A stretch of DNA of 64,000 nt from Candidatus Krumholzibacteriota bacterium (GCA_022711765.1 JAKLEB010000001.1:1222694-1286693), one strand, 5' to 3'; positions 22,456 through 29,830 are shown, counted from the first letter of the stretch. Program-made: numbers and translations. Notes: generated by a model not told the origin, from the sequence alone.

Positions 22456-24374
22456 ACCGCCGCGCCTCGCTCGGCGCGGCGATCGCGGTGATCGCCGTCA
22501 CCGGCCTTCTCTGCGCCTGGCCGCTTCTCGGCCAGGGGGGCTGGCGGACCTACCAGGACAACCCCTGCCACCTCGCCACCCTCGCCGACCTCGCGCGCGG
22601 CGAGGGAGGCTGGTGCGACGCCGCGTTCCTCGGATTCCCGGCGACCGCCATCCACTCGCCTCTCTGGTACGGAATGCTCGGCAAGCTGGTCAGCCTCGGC
22701 GCGCCGCCCGGCGCGCTCGTCGCGCTCTTCGACCTCGCGGGCTTCCTGGCGCCGGCGTTCGCGGTGCTCGCGGTCGCTCGCCGCCGCCACCCGCTGTGGG
22801 CCGCGACGCTCGCGGCGTGGCTCCTGCTCGTGCAGCGGCCGTGGCTCGCCGGCTTCGAGTCGCCGCTCGGCGGCATGGCGCCGTTCGGGCTCGCCGCCGC
22901 CTGCCTGATCCTGATCGTCGGCGAACTCGCGCGGGAATCGACCGCTCCGGCCCGCGTCGCGCTGCTCGGCGCGCTCTTCGGAGTGCTGGGGCTCACCCAT
23001 CTGTTCCTCGTGCTGCCGTCGGTGCTGGCCTTCGCGCTCGCTGCGGTGTCGGACCTGCAACGGGCCCCGGGGCGCGCCCGGACCGCGCGGAGGCTGGGCG
23101 CGGCCGTGCTCGGCGCAGCCGCGTCGGCGCCGTACTGGCTGCCGGCCTGGCTCGACCGCGCGCACCTGGTGGTTCGCGATGAGGCATTGCCGCCGCACCT
23201 GGGCGTGCTCTACCTCTTGCTGCCTCTCCATCCGCTCGCGCTGGCGGACGGACGGCTGGTGTGGCAGACCGAGCTCGCCTTCACCGACGTGATGCCGATG
23301 GCGCTGCTCGTCGGACTCGGGGTCGGCGGCGTGCGCGCGGCGCGGCGCGATCCCGCCGCGCGGCTCGGCCTCCTCTTGGCGGCAGCTCTCGCGGTCCTCG
23401 TACTGGTCGTGATCCCGGCGAGCGGGCAGGCGCTCGCGGGACCGCACTCGTGGCGGCGGCTGTTCCTCGTCCGTTGCTGTCTCGCCCTGGCCGCGGTGCC
23501 CGCGCTGGCGTCGTTGCCGCGGATCTCGAGGCTCGCGACGCGGCGTCGCCTGGCGGCGGCCGGCGCCCTGTCGCTCGTCCTGTCCGGCCTCTGGTGGCAG
23601 CGACCGCTCGCGCGCGAGACGCCACGACCGGACTCGGTGGAAGGCGCGCAGCTTGCCGAGGTCTGGCGCTGGCTCCGCGACCACCGCCCGCCGGATGGCG
23701 GACGACTCTACGTCCAGGACACGTTCTACCTGGCCGGCGACTCCCGGGAGCTCTTCCATTCGCACCTGCCCGCCCTCACCGCGCGCGAGACCGGGTGCTG
23801 GCAGGTCGGCGCGTGGTACGGCGGCATGCCGCTTCCGACCGAAGACTGGACGTCGAGCCAGTTCGGCGAGGTCTGCGGCGAGTCGCTCCTGGATACCGAC
23901 CAGCTCCTGCGCGTCGGCCGCTTGCTGCCGGCCGCCGCCGTCACGCGCATGCTCCTCGCCAATCCGGTGCTCGCCGACAAGATGAGCGCGACCGGCCTCT
24001 ACCGTGAAGTCTACCGGCTGGGCGGCTTCCGGGTGCTGGACCCGACCAGCCCCGGACCGGGTTGGGTCGAGGCCAGCGCGGGCGTCGCGGCGGCGCTGAC
24101 GCCCGCCGGTCCGGGCCGGTGGCTCCTCGAGGTCCGGAGCGACCGCGCCGGCGGCGTCGCGCGGCCGAGCGTCGCGTGGTCGCCGGGGTGGCGCCTCGAG
24201 GGAAGCGCCGGCGTTCACGTGGCTCGGGCCGCTGACGGGCGCCTCGAGCTCGCCGAGTTGCCGGCTGGCAGCGCGCGCCTCGTCCTGGAGCACCGGCCGG
24301 CGCGGTGGCCGTGGTGGCTGGCTGGCTGCGCGTGGCTGGGCCTGGCGGCGATCGCGCTCTCGCGCCGCCGCTGA
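22452..24374 (+). CDS. Large polytopic membrane protein, YfhO/GT-C-like
   Basis: The 640-residue protein has about eleven hydrophobic segments in residues 1-400 and a soluble C-terminal part of roughly 220 residues before a last transmembrane helix followed by LSRRR. The early DNPCHLATLADLARG loop after the first helix and the beta-rich tail resemble GT-C/YfhO-type membrane proteins, but I cannot name a function. The TTG start overlaps the preceding stop codon and has GAGGT 6 nt upstream. It ends the five-gene operon; the sigma-54 promoter region follows. Confidence 0.6.
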   Translation: MNRRASLGAAIAVIAVTGLLCAWPLLGQGGWRTYQDNPCHLATLADLARGEGGWCDAAFLGFPATAIHSPLWYGMLGKLVSLGAPPGALVALFDLAGFLAPAFAVLAVARRRHPLWAATLAAWLLLVQRPWLAGFESPLGGMAPFGLAAACLILIVGELARESTAPARVALLGALFGVLGLTHLFLVLPSVLAFALAAVSDLQRAPGRARTARRLGAAVLGAAASAPYWLPAWLDRAHLVVRDEALPPHLGVLYLLLPLHPLALADGRLVWQTELAFTDVMPMALLVGLGVGGVRAARRDPAARLGLLLAAALAVLVLVVIPASGQALAGPHSWRRLFLVRCCLALAAVPALASLPRISRLATRRRLAAAGALSLVLSGLWWQRPLARETPRPDSVEGAQLAEVWRWLRDHRPPDGGRLYVQDTFYLAGDSRELFHSHLPALTARETGCWQVGAWYGGMPLPTEDWTSSQFGEVCGESLLDTDQLLRVGRLLPAAAVTRMLLANPVLADKMSATGLYREVYRLGGFRVLDPTSPGPGWVEASAGVAAALTPAGPGRWLLEVRSDRAGGVARPSVAWSPGWRLEGSAGVHVARAADGRLELAELPAGSARLVLEHRPARWPWWLAGCAWLGLAAIALSRRR

Positions 24375-24405
24375 GCCAGGTGGACCGACGGACACGACCG
24401 CCCCG

Positions 24406-24419
24406 TGTCCGGCAGGACA
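24406..24419. promoter_or_regulatory. Inverted repeat, probable enhancer (UAS) of the sigma-54 activator
   Basis: TGTCC-GGCA-GGACA is a perfect inverted repeat, and a further GGACA half-site lies at 24390-24394. It is centred about 110 nt upstream of the predicted sigma-54 transcription start, the normal distance for an activator binding site. It could instead be part of a terminator hairpin for the operon that ends at 24374. Confidence 0.45.
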
Positions 24420-24452
24420 CACGGCGCGGAGCCGTGGCTCCATTTTCCATTA

Positions 24453-24465
24453 CAAAATATTGATA
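24453..24465 (-). promoter_or_regulatory. IHF-type binding site
   Basis: Read on the minus strand the 13 bases TATCAATATTTTG fit the IHF consensus WATCAANNNNTTR at every specified position. The site is in an AT-rich patch (about 24440-24482) between the inverted repeat and the -24/-12 promoter, as in many sigma-54 promoters. Confidence 0.5.
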
Positions 24466-24493
24466 AATAACAACCTATGAAATCGGCCCGGCA

Positions 24494-24508
24494 TGGCGTC
24501 TTCCTTGC
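24494..24508 (+). promoter_or_regulatory. Sigma-54 (-24/-12) promoter of the TPR gene
   Basis: TGGCGTC-TTCC-TTGC keeps the essential GG and GC at the correct spacing and matches TGGC and TTGC fully. Transcription would start near 24520, giving a leader of about 50 nt. It is the only such match I found in the non-coding parts of the window. Confidence 0.5.
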
Positions 24509-24571
24509 GGTGGGTCGGACGATCGATGGATCCACCCGGCGCAAGGACGCGCCAAGCCAAGGAGGCCGACC

Positions 24572-25675
24572 ATGAACGACCGCAAGCAGATCATCGAGAG
24601 CATCACCGGTGACGAGAACCGATCCCGCCGGGCCAGGCTGGCCGAAGGGGCGGTCGTCTTCGTCCTGGTGCTCGGGCTGTGCATCTACCTGGGCGTCCGC
24701 TTCGCCCACGACCCCGGCGACGACCCGGTCGCGGCCGGCACCTCCGCCGCACAGCAGGCCTCGAGCGGGCTAGAGACCATCGATCTGATCGCGCCGGCCG
24801 GGACGGAGCCCGCCGGCGTGGTCTCATCCGAGATCTCCGGCGCCACCGGCGAGACACCGCCGCTCGAGGAGGTCTTGCCGGGAGTTCCGCTCGCCGTGAC
24901 CTTCGCGAGCGCCGAACAGACCTATCGCGCGGGACGCTTCGGCGAGGCCGCGCGGATGTTCGCCGTGTACTGCGACGAGCACCCCGGGAACGCCTGGGGC
25001 CACTACCTGCGCGGCCTCTCGCTCTGGAAGGCCGACCGCGATCAGGAGGCGCGCGCGGCCTTCGACGAGGCCCTGGCCATCGCGCCGGACCACCTCAAGA
25101 GCCTCGTCAACCTGGCGCGGGTCGAACTCGAACTGGCCGAGCCCGACGCTGCCCTCGCGACGATCGAGCGCGCCCTCGACCTGGCGCCGCTGGACGTCGA
25201 CGCACGGCGCGTGCTCGGCCGCGCGTTCCAGAACCTCGGCCGCCCGCTGGACGCGATCGCGGCGTATCGCGAGGCGCTCCGCACGAAGCCTGACGATTGC
25301 TGGACCCTCAACAACTTCGGCCTCGCGTGGATCGAACTCGGGCAGTTCGAGCGGGCGCTCGCGCCACTGGCTCGGGCCTGCGAGCTGGCGCCCGACATCG
25401 CCCTGATCCACAACAACCTGGCGACCGCGCTCGAGCGCACGGGCCATCTGGCCCAGGCGCGCGAGCAGTTCCAGACGGCGGGCGAACTGGGTTCCGAGCG
25501 GGGCGAAGCCGGCTACGCCCGCCTGGCCGGGGTCGAGATCCCCGCCGGCGATCTCACGGTCGACCTCGCCGTCCTCGCCGCGGCGTGGACCGTGCCAGCC
25601 GCGGAGAGCGAGGGGGAGAGCGAGACGGTGGCCACGGCGTCGGCCGAACCGGCCGCCGCCACCGACGCGCGCTGA
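24572..25675 (+). CDS. Membrane-anchored TPR protein
   Basis: The 367-residue protein has a short cytoplasmic N-terminus, one transmembrane helix (about residues 26-44), a linker of roughly 60 residues, and five or so tetratricopeptide repeats from about residue 110 to 310 (AEQTYRAGRFGEAARMF, GLSLWKADRDQEARAAF, ARVELELAEPDAALATI and two more). The tail is Ala/Glu-rich. TPR arrays hold protein partners together. The start has AAGGAGG 6 nt upstream. The sigma-54 promoter, IHF site and inverted repeat upstream make it the likely target of the activator encoded at 19844. Confidence 0.8.
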   Translation: MNDRKQIIESITGDENRSRRARLAEGAVVFVLVLGLCIYLGVRFAHDPGDDPVAAGTSAAQQASSGLETIDLIAPAGTEPAGVVSSEISGATGETPPLEEVLPGVPLAVTFASAEQTYRAGRFGEAARMFAVYCDEHPGNAWGHYLRGLSLWKADRDQEARAAFDEALAIAPDHLKSLVNLARVELELAEPDAALATIERALDLAPLDVDARRVLGRAFQNLGRPLDAIAAYREALRTKPDDCWTLNNFGLAWIELGQFERALAPLARACELAPDIALIHNNLATALERTGHLAQAREQFQTAGELGSERGEAGYARLAGVEIPAGDLTVDLAVLAAAWTVPAAESEGESETVATASAEPAAATDAR

Positions 25676-25695
25676 GCGACGCCGCGGAACGAACG

Positions 25696-25727
25696 AACCG
25701 CCGGGTCCCCGTGGGGATCCGGCGGTT
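25696..25727. terminator. Bidirectional hairpin between the TPR and Hpt genes
   Basis: A 15-bp stem (25696-25710 with 25713-25727), with one G-T pair and a very tight loop, is followed by TTTCG. It lies between two convergent genes. Confidence 0.7.
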
Positions 25728-25753
25728 TCGTACGCCTCGATTAGGCGAACCGC

Positions 25754-26131
25754 TCAGGCCAGGCGATCCCAGTCCACCCCGGCGAGGGTCCGCTGGAACG
25801 TGGTGAACTCGGCCCGCAAGCGCGCGAAGATCTCCGCCGCTCCGGCCAGCCCGCCGCCCTTGGCCAGCATCTCGAGCTCGCGCGCCGTCGCCGAGACCTT
25901 CACGGCGCCGACGTTCGCCGCGCCGCCCTTCATCGCATGGGCTTGAAGGTCGACCGCTGCGACGTCGCCGGCGTCGACGACGGCCTGGAGATCGTCGAGC
26001 TGCTTCGGCGCGAGCTCGAGAAAGAAGTCGATCAGTTCCCGGAGCAGCGCCAGATCGCCACCGAGATTGTCGAGGGTTCCTTCGACGTCGAGGACGCGCG
26101 CGAGATCGGGAGCGACATCAATCGTTGCCAT
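25754..26131 (-). CDS. Stand-alone histidine phosphotransfer (Hpt) protein
   Basis: The 125-residue helical protein has the Hpt signature LQAHAMKGGAANVGA, with phospho-acceptor His65 and the neighbouring Lys68-Gly69. Hpt proteins carry phosphate between a hybrid kinase receiver and a final response regulator. It has no kinase partner next to it; the hybrid kinase at 11547 lacks its own Hpt domain and could be its donor. It is followed on the same strand by nothing before the terminator at 25696. Confidence 0.88.
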   Translation of the reverse strand: MATIDVAPDLARVLDVEGTLDNLGGDLALLRELIDFFLELAPKQLDDLQAVVDAGDVAAVDLQAHAMKGGAANVGAVKVSATARELEMLAKGGGLAGAAEIFARLRAEFTTFQRTLAGVDWDRLA

Positions 26132-26210
26132 GCCGTTCTCCTGGGGACCATCCGGTTCGAGCGGTCGCCGCGGCGCGAACGCCGCGGATCCGACTTCTAG
26201 ACCCCATCAT

Positions 26211-26233
26211 CGGCAGACTTGCCGTTTTTCTTT
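26211..26233 (+). terminator. Intrinsic terminator with T-tract, plus-strand orientation
   Basis: CGGCA-GACT-TGCCG is followed by TTTTTCTTT on the plus strand. It is the only canonical U-tract terminator I found in this GC-rich window. Both flanking genes (Hpt and NYN) are on the minus strand; on that strand it is a hairpin just past the NYN stop codon but without a U-tract after it. Confidence 0.55.
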
Positions 26234-27437
26234 AGTCCTTGTCGCCCGCACCCGATACCGGCGCCCCGCTCGCCTTGTCGGGCATCCGCGTTCCCGCGGA
26301 CTTCTTGGCGGCCTTCTTCGCGGACTTCTTGGCGGATCTGCCGGGGGCCGCGGTCCTGGGCGCTTTCTGGTCGCTCTCGGCGGTTGCGCGACGGGGTCCG
26401 GTCTTCCTGCCACCTCGCTTGCCGGCCTTCTTCTGGGCCCTCGACGCCGCTGGTTCGCCGCCCCCGGCTCCGCGCGGCGCGCCGCCGGTCTCCGCCGGGA
26501 AGGCAGGCGCCGCCGGCGGCGGAGCAGCCCGGTCCAGAGCGCCGGGGTCTCCGCTCGCCGGCGCCGACGTCGCGGCGGACAGCGGCGCGACGCGCGGCTC
26601 GCCTCGGTCCTCGCGGCGCTGCCGGTCGCGCCGCCGCCGCCGCGTCTTGCCGGACGGCGACTCGACGCCGGGCTCGCCCTTGCCGAGGCCGATCACGACG
26701 AGCGTTCCGCCCGCGCGGCTGTCCCGCTCCACCTCCAGGAGACCGCGATCCCGCGCGTCCTCGAGCAGCTCGCCGAACGTGGTGTAACCGTACTTGGTCT
26801 CGTTGAACTCCGGCTGCTTCCGCTTCATCGTGTCCTTGATGAGCGACGAGTACAGGACGCCGCGGCTCTCCTGGAGCAGGCTCTGCGTGGTCTGCAGCAG
26901 GAAGTCGAAGAGGCGGCGCATGTCCTGCGGGACCGAGGACACCTTCTCGCTCAGCTTGGTGACGGCGGTGTGGTAGATGTCGTCGTAGAAGATGAACTCG
27001 TCGCAGTTGGCGATCAGCAGATGGCTCGAGCTGCTGCGCACGCCGATGCCGATCACGCGCTTGTCGTTCTCGCGCAGCTTGGACACGAGCGGCGAGAAGT
27101 CCGAATCGCCGGAGACGATCACGAAGGTATCGATGTGGCTCTTCGAATAGCAGAGGTCGATCGCGTCGACGACCAGCCGGATGTCGGCGCTGTTCTTGCC
27201 GCTGATCTTGGGAGCGGGCACCTCGATGAGCTCGATGGCGGCTTCGTGCAGCGGCGTCATGTGCTCCTTGTAGTAGTGCCAGTCGGCATACGCTCGCTTG
27301 ACGACCACCTTGCCCTTCTCCAGCACGCGCTGCATCAGCAGGCGCACGTCGAAGCGCTGGCGCGAATCCCGGGCGCCGAGCGCGACGTTGTCGAAATCGA
27401 TGAAGAGCGCGAGATTTCTCTCGCCCGATTGGCTCAT
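26232..27437 (-). CDS. NYN-domain (LabA/PIN-like) protein with basic C-terminal tail
   Basis: The 401-residue protein has an N-terminal NYN domain (about residues 7-165) with acidic residues in LALFIDFDNVALG, DIRLVVDAIDL and IVSGDSDFSPLV, as in the LabA-like/PIN ribonuclease fold. A winged-helix or OST-HTH-like region follows (about 180-265, with KYGYTTFGELLEDARDRGL). The last roughly 120 residues are Lys/Arg/Ala-rich and probably disordered, ready to bind nucleic acid. It probably acts on RNA; the target is unknown. AAAGGAG lies 6 nt before the ATG. Confidence 0.8.
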   Translation of the reverse strand: MSQSGERNLALFIDFDNVALGARDSRQRFDVRLLMQRVLEKGKVVVKRAYADWHYYKEHMTPLHEAAIELIEVPAPKISGKNSADIRLVVDAIDLCYSKSHIDTFVIVSGDSDFSPLVSKLRENDKRVIGIGVRSSSSHLLIANCDEFIFYDDIYHTAVTKLSEKVSSVPQDMRRLFDFLLQTTQSLLQESRGVLYSSLIKDTMKRKQPEFNETKYGYTTFGELLEDARDRGLLEVERDSRAGGTLVVIGLGKGEPGVESPSGKTRRRRRDRQRREDRGEPRVAPLSAATSAPASGDPGALDRAAPPPAAPAFPAETGGAPRGAGGGEPAASRAQKKAGKRGGRKTGPRRATAESDQKAPRTAAPGRSAKKSAKKAAKKSAGTRMPDKASGAPVSGAGDKD

Positions 27438-27573
27438 GAATGACTCCTTTGCTGGACTGCCGGTCGGACCTCGGGGTGGTTGCCCGGTCCGGCGCGGCCA
27501 CCATAGGCCATAATCCGGCACGCGACTAGAAGAACTGTGGCGCCGCCGGCGCCGATCCCGCGGAGCGAGTGGC

Positions 27574-28725
27574 ATGCCCGAGAACCTCACGGGGGCCGAC
27601 CTGCGGCTCCTGATCCAGCGCGTCTTCCGGCCCGGTCCGGCCGACCGGGGACTCCTGATCATGGTCGACCTGCCCGACCCGCACCGCCCCGACAACGAGG
27701 GCTGGCGGACCCGCCGCCGGCTCGCTGCCGACTGGGCCGCCAAGCTGGCGGCCGAGCGGACCGCGCTCGGCCTCGAGCGGGTGACGCTGGCCTGGTATCC
27801 CAATGTCGGGGGGAACAACGCCGATCTGCCGGGGGCGGCGGTGCCGGGCGACCCCCACTGGGTTCCCGACCTCGCGGAGGACCTCGCCGGCCGCCCGGCC
27901 GAACCGTTCCGCGACCTCCTCGCCCGCCATTCGCTCGTCCTGGCGCCCACGGAGCTGTCGGCGACCGCGCCGCTCAAGCTCGCGGCGCGCGACGGCGGAT
28001 TCCGGGCCGCGACCATGCCGGGGTTCTTGCCGAGCATGATCCCCGCGCTGCGGCTCGACTACGACGAGATCAACCGGCGCGTCAAGCTGCTGAAGGACCT
28101 CTGCGACGCGTCCGAACGCTGCGTCGTCGTGACCGAGACCTCGGCCGGCCTCCATGAGCTCGTCCTGGATCTGCGTCACCGTCGCGGGCATGCCTCGGGC
28201 GGATTGTTCCTTGCCAACGGCGTGGCCGGCAACCTCCCGTCGGGCGAGGCCTATATCGTCCCGTACGAGGGTGAGATCCCGGGCGACCCGAGCCTGACGG
28301 CCGGGGAATTGCCGGTGCAGCTGGGCGGCGAGCTGGCCCTGCTGGAGATCTCCGGCAATCGAGTTCGAGACGTCCGCGGTCGCGGCCGGCTGGTCGACCT
28401 GGAGCGCGAGCACTTCGCGCGCGAGCCGGCCTACGCCAACCTCGCGGAGCTCGGTCTGGGCGTGCTCGGCGACTTCGGCCTGCAACCGACCGGGAGCATC
28501 CTGCTGGATGAGAAGCTCGGACTGCACATCGCCTTCGGCCGCAGCGACCACTTCGGCGGGTCGGTCGGTCCGTCGGCGTTCTCCTCGCCGTCGGCGGTGG
28601 TCCACCAGGATCGCGTCTACATCCCGGAAACCCAGCCTCTGGTGCAGGTCCGCGAGGTCCGGCTGGAAGGGGAAGAGGATGCCCGAGCGATCATGGTCGA
28701 CGGGAGCTACGTCGGGGTCTTCTGA
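27574..28725 (+). CDS. M29-type metallo-aminopeptidase
   Basis: The 383-residue protein matches thermophilic aminopeptidases (AmpS/T type, family M29) in its metal-binding C-terminal part: Glu in GNLPSGEAYIVP, a second Glu in ANLAELGLG, His in LGLHIAFGRSDHFGG, and a His-x-Asp in AVVHQDRVYI. These enzymes remove N-terminal residues with two metal ions and are cytosolic; there is no signal peptide here. Overall similarity is weaker than for a textbook member. GGAGCGAG precedes the ATG. The gene diverges from the NYN gene and is followed by a gene-free stretch. Confidence 0.75.
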   Translation: MPENLTGADLRLLIQRVFRPGPADRGLLIMVDLPDPHRPDNEGWRTRRRLAADWAAKLAAERTALGLERVTLAWYPNVGGNNADLPGAAVPGDPHWVPDLAEDLAGRPAEPFRDLLARHSLVLAPTELSATAPLKLAARDGGFRAATMPGFLPSMIPALRLDYDEINRRVKLLKDLCDASERCVVVTETSAGLHELVLDLRHRRGHASGGLFLANGVAGNLPSGEAYIVPYEGEIPGDPSLTAGELPVQLGGELALLEISGNRVRDVRGRGRLVDLEREHFAREPAYANLAELGLGVLGDFGLQPTGSILLDEKLGLHIAFGRSDHFGGSVGPSAFSSPSAVVHQDRVYIPETQPLVQVREVRLEGEEDARAIMVDGSYVGVF

Positions 28726-28748
28726 AACCACGGACCGAGAAAAGGGCC

Positions 28749-28801
28749 GGGGTCCCACCCCAGTAGCTCTCGCCCAAAGCTACCGAGAAATCTGGGACCC
28801 C
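28749..28801. repeat. Nested hairpin element, copy 1
   Basis: The outer stem is GGGGTCCCA (28749-28757) with TGGGACCCC (28793-28801), 9 bp and perfect. The inner stem is GTAGCT (28763-28768) with AGCTAC (28778-28783), closing the 9-nt loop CTCGCCCAA. The same loop recurs in copy 2 with different stems. Confidence 0.75.
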
Positions 28802-28815
28802 AGTCTGAGATGGGT

Positions 28816-28877
28816 GGCCGGGAACCAACCCTCGACGACTCTCGCCCAAAGTCATCCGGGTTTTGATGGCCCCGGCC
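28816..28877. repeat. Nested hairpin element, copy 2
   Basis: The outer stem is GGCCGGG (28816-28822) with CCCGGCC (28871-28877). A middle stem AACCC/GGGTT (28827-28831, 28858-28862) and an inner stem GACT/AGTC (28837-28840, 28850-28853) close the loop CTCGCCCAA. The stems differ in sequence from copy 1 but pair at the equivalent places. Confidence 0.7.
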
Positions 28878-28910
28878 ATGGACTCTGATTCAAACACATA
28901 ATCTTCAGAT

Positions 28911-28942
28911 CGATTCCGGTAAAGATATATTTACTAAAATCG
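28911..28942. repeat. AT-rich hairpin
   Basis: CGATT (28911-28915) pairs with AATCG (28938-28942), and GTAAA (28919-28923) with TTTAC (28930-28934), around a GATATA loop with a 3x3 internal loop. Function unknown; it may belong to the same element as the twin hairpins. Confidence 0.4.
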
Positions 28943-29175
28943 CGAGGTCAGAGCCCGGTCCGTTCCGGTGGAATCCGGCACTGCGATTGGTCGATCTACT
29001 GAGTCAAGATATTGTCAATAAATATGATATACCAATCCGTCAGGCGCTGGCCGGCCTCGTCGGCGACCGGCGATCCGGGGCCGGCGGACCCAGAAATCTC
29101 GCGATGATCGGGCAAGGTCCTTCCGCATTACCCTGCCGGAGAGCCCGCACTCAATCCGGTCCCTGACAGACAGAG

Positions 29176-29201
29176 GGGGTGGGAGCTGCCGCTCCCACCC
29201 C
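29176..29201 (-). terminator. Terminator of the small secreted protein gene
   Basis: An 11-bp perfect stem (29176-29186 with 29191-29201) with loop TGCC lies about 30 nt past the stop codon of the minus-strand gene at 29232. Confidence 0.65.
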
Positions 29202-29231
29202 GCCGCCCTCTCGCAAAGCCGCGTTCGATAC

Positions 29232-29684
29232 CTATCGATAGAGGCTCTTGACACTACTCCACGTCGTGGATTCCGTCGGGACCACGGCGCAGAAGAAGTC
29301 GACCGCGGTGGTCAACTCGGATTCCTCGATCGCGCTGCCGAACGGCGCCGCCGTATGGAAGGTGACGTCGACGTGATACTGGCCCGGAGGCGCCGTCACG
29401 GTCCACTCGCCGTAGAACTGGAATCGCTGGGTGGGGTAGGTGTCCTGGGCCCGCGTCAGGGATCCCGCCCAATCGATGACCTCGAGGGGATTGCCGCGAT
29501 CGTCCGAGAGGACCACGGTGTAGTCGAGGTCGAGCTGGAACACCGCCGCGCGGAACCGGACGATGATCTCGGCCGACCAGCCGAGACAATCGGCGGAGGC
29601 GTCGAGATCCGTCAACCTGGTCGCGGACGCGGCCGCCGGAAGCAGGAGCGACGCGAGCAGGGCCGCAAGGAGCATCTTCTTCAT
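29232..29684 (-). CDS. Small secreted protein of unknown function with C-terminal WxxVKxL motif
   Basis: The 150-residue protein has a signal peptide (MKKMLLAALLASLLLPAAASA) and then about 125 residues that look all-beta, with two widely spaced cysteines (DCLGW and FFCAV). I do not recognise the family. Its last residues, PTESTTWSSVKSLYR, share the pattern PxExx(T/S)W(T/S)xVKxL(F/Y)x at the very C-terminus with the two unrelated secreted proteins at 50968 and 53628. It has its own promoter and terminator and lies in an AT-rich islet. Confidence 0.75.
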   Translation of the reverse strand: MKKMLLAALLASLLLPAAASATRLTDLDASADCLGWSAEIIVRFRAAVFQLDLDYTVVLSDDRGNPLEVIDWAGSLTRAQDTYPTQRFQFYGEWTVTAPPGQYHVDVTFHTAAPFGSAIEESELTTAVDFFCAVVPTESTTWSSVKSLYR

Positions 29685-29756
29685 GGCCGGATACCTCGTT
29701 CTCCGAATCGTTCTGTGGAGCGAACCGGACTCGTGTTGACCGGAAACCAGGGAATG

Positions 29757-29785
29757 ATATTAACATTCGAGGCACAGAAACGCAA
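29757..29785 (-). promoter_or_regulatory. Sigma-70-type promoter of the small secreted protein gene
   Basis: On the minus strand TTGCGT (29785-29780) and TAATAT (29762-29757) are spaced by 17 nt, 72 nt upstream of the start codon. The surrounding 70 nt are clearly richer in A and T than the genome. Confidence 0.6.
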
Positions 29786-29830
29786 GAATATAAATAATCC
29801 GTTTTCGCTCTCGTAATTAATCCTCGCTCG

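Larger units (their letters stand above)
28726..29231. other. Gene-free stretch between convergent genes
   Basis: About 500 nt hold no convincing gene. The left part carries two nested hairpins with the same loop. The middle part (about 28880-29040) is AT-rich and contains a third hairpin. The right end carries the terminator of the next minus-strand gene. Short open frames here (68 and 79 codons on the minus strand) have no recognisable product and run through the hairpins. Confidence 0.7.

Noticed and set aside
24375-24450. Inverted repeat at 24406 as a simple terminator
   Set aside because: Possible, since it follows a stop codon by about 30 nt, but it has no T-run and fits the enhancer position for the sigma-54 promoter; kept as regulatory with moderate confidence.
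28749-28877. Twin hairpins as integron attC sites
   Set aside because: The attC core-site bases (GTTRRRY and its partner) are not at the stem ends, and no integrase or cassette is near.
28691-28897. 68-codon minus-strand frame through the twin hairpins
   Set aside because: Its repeated LGES peptides only reflect the repeated loop sequence; no start signal and no homology.
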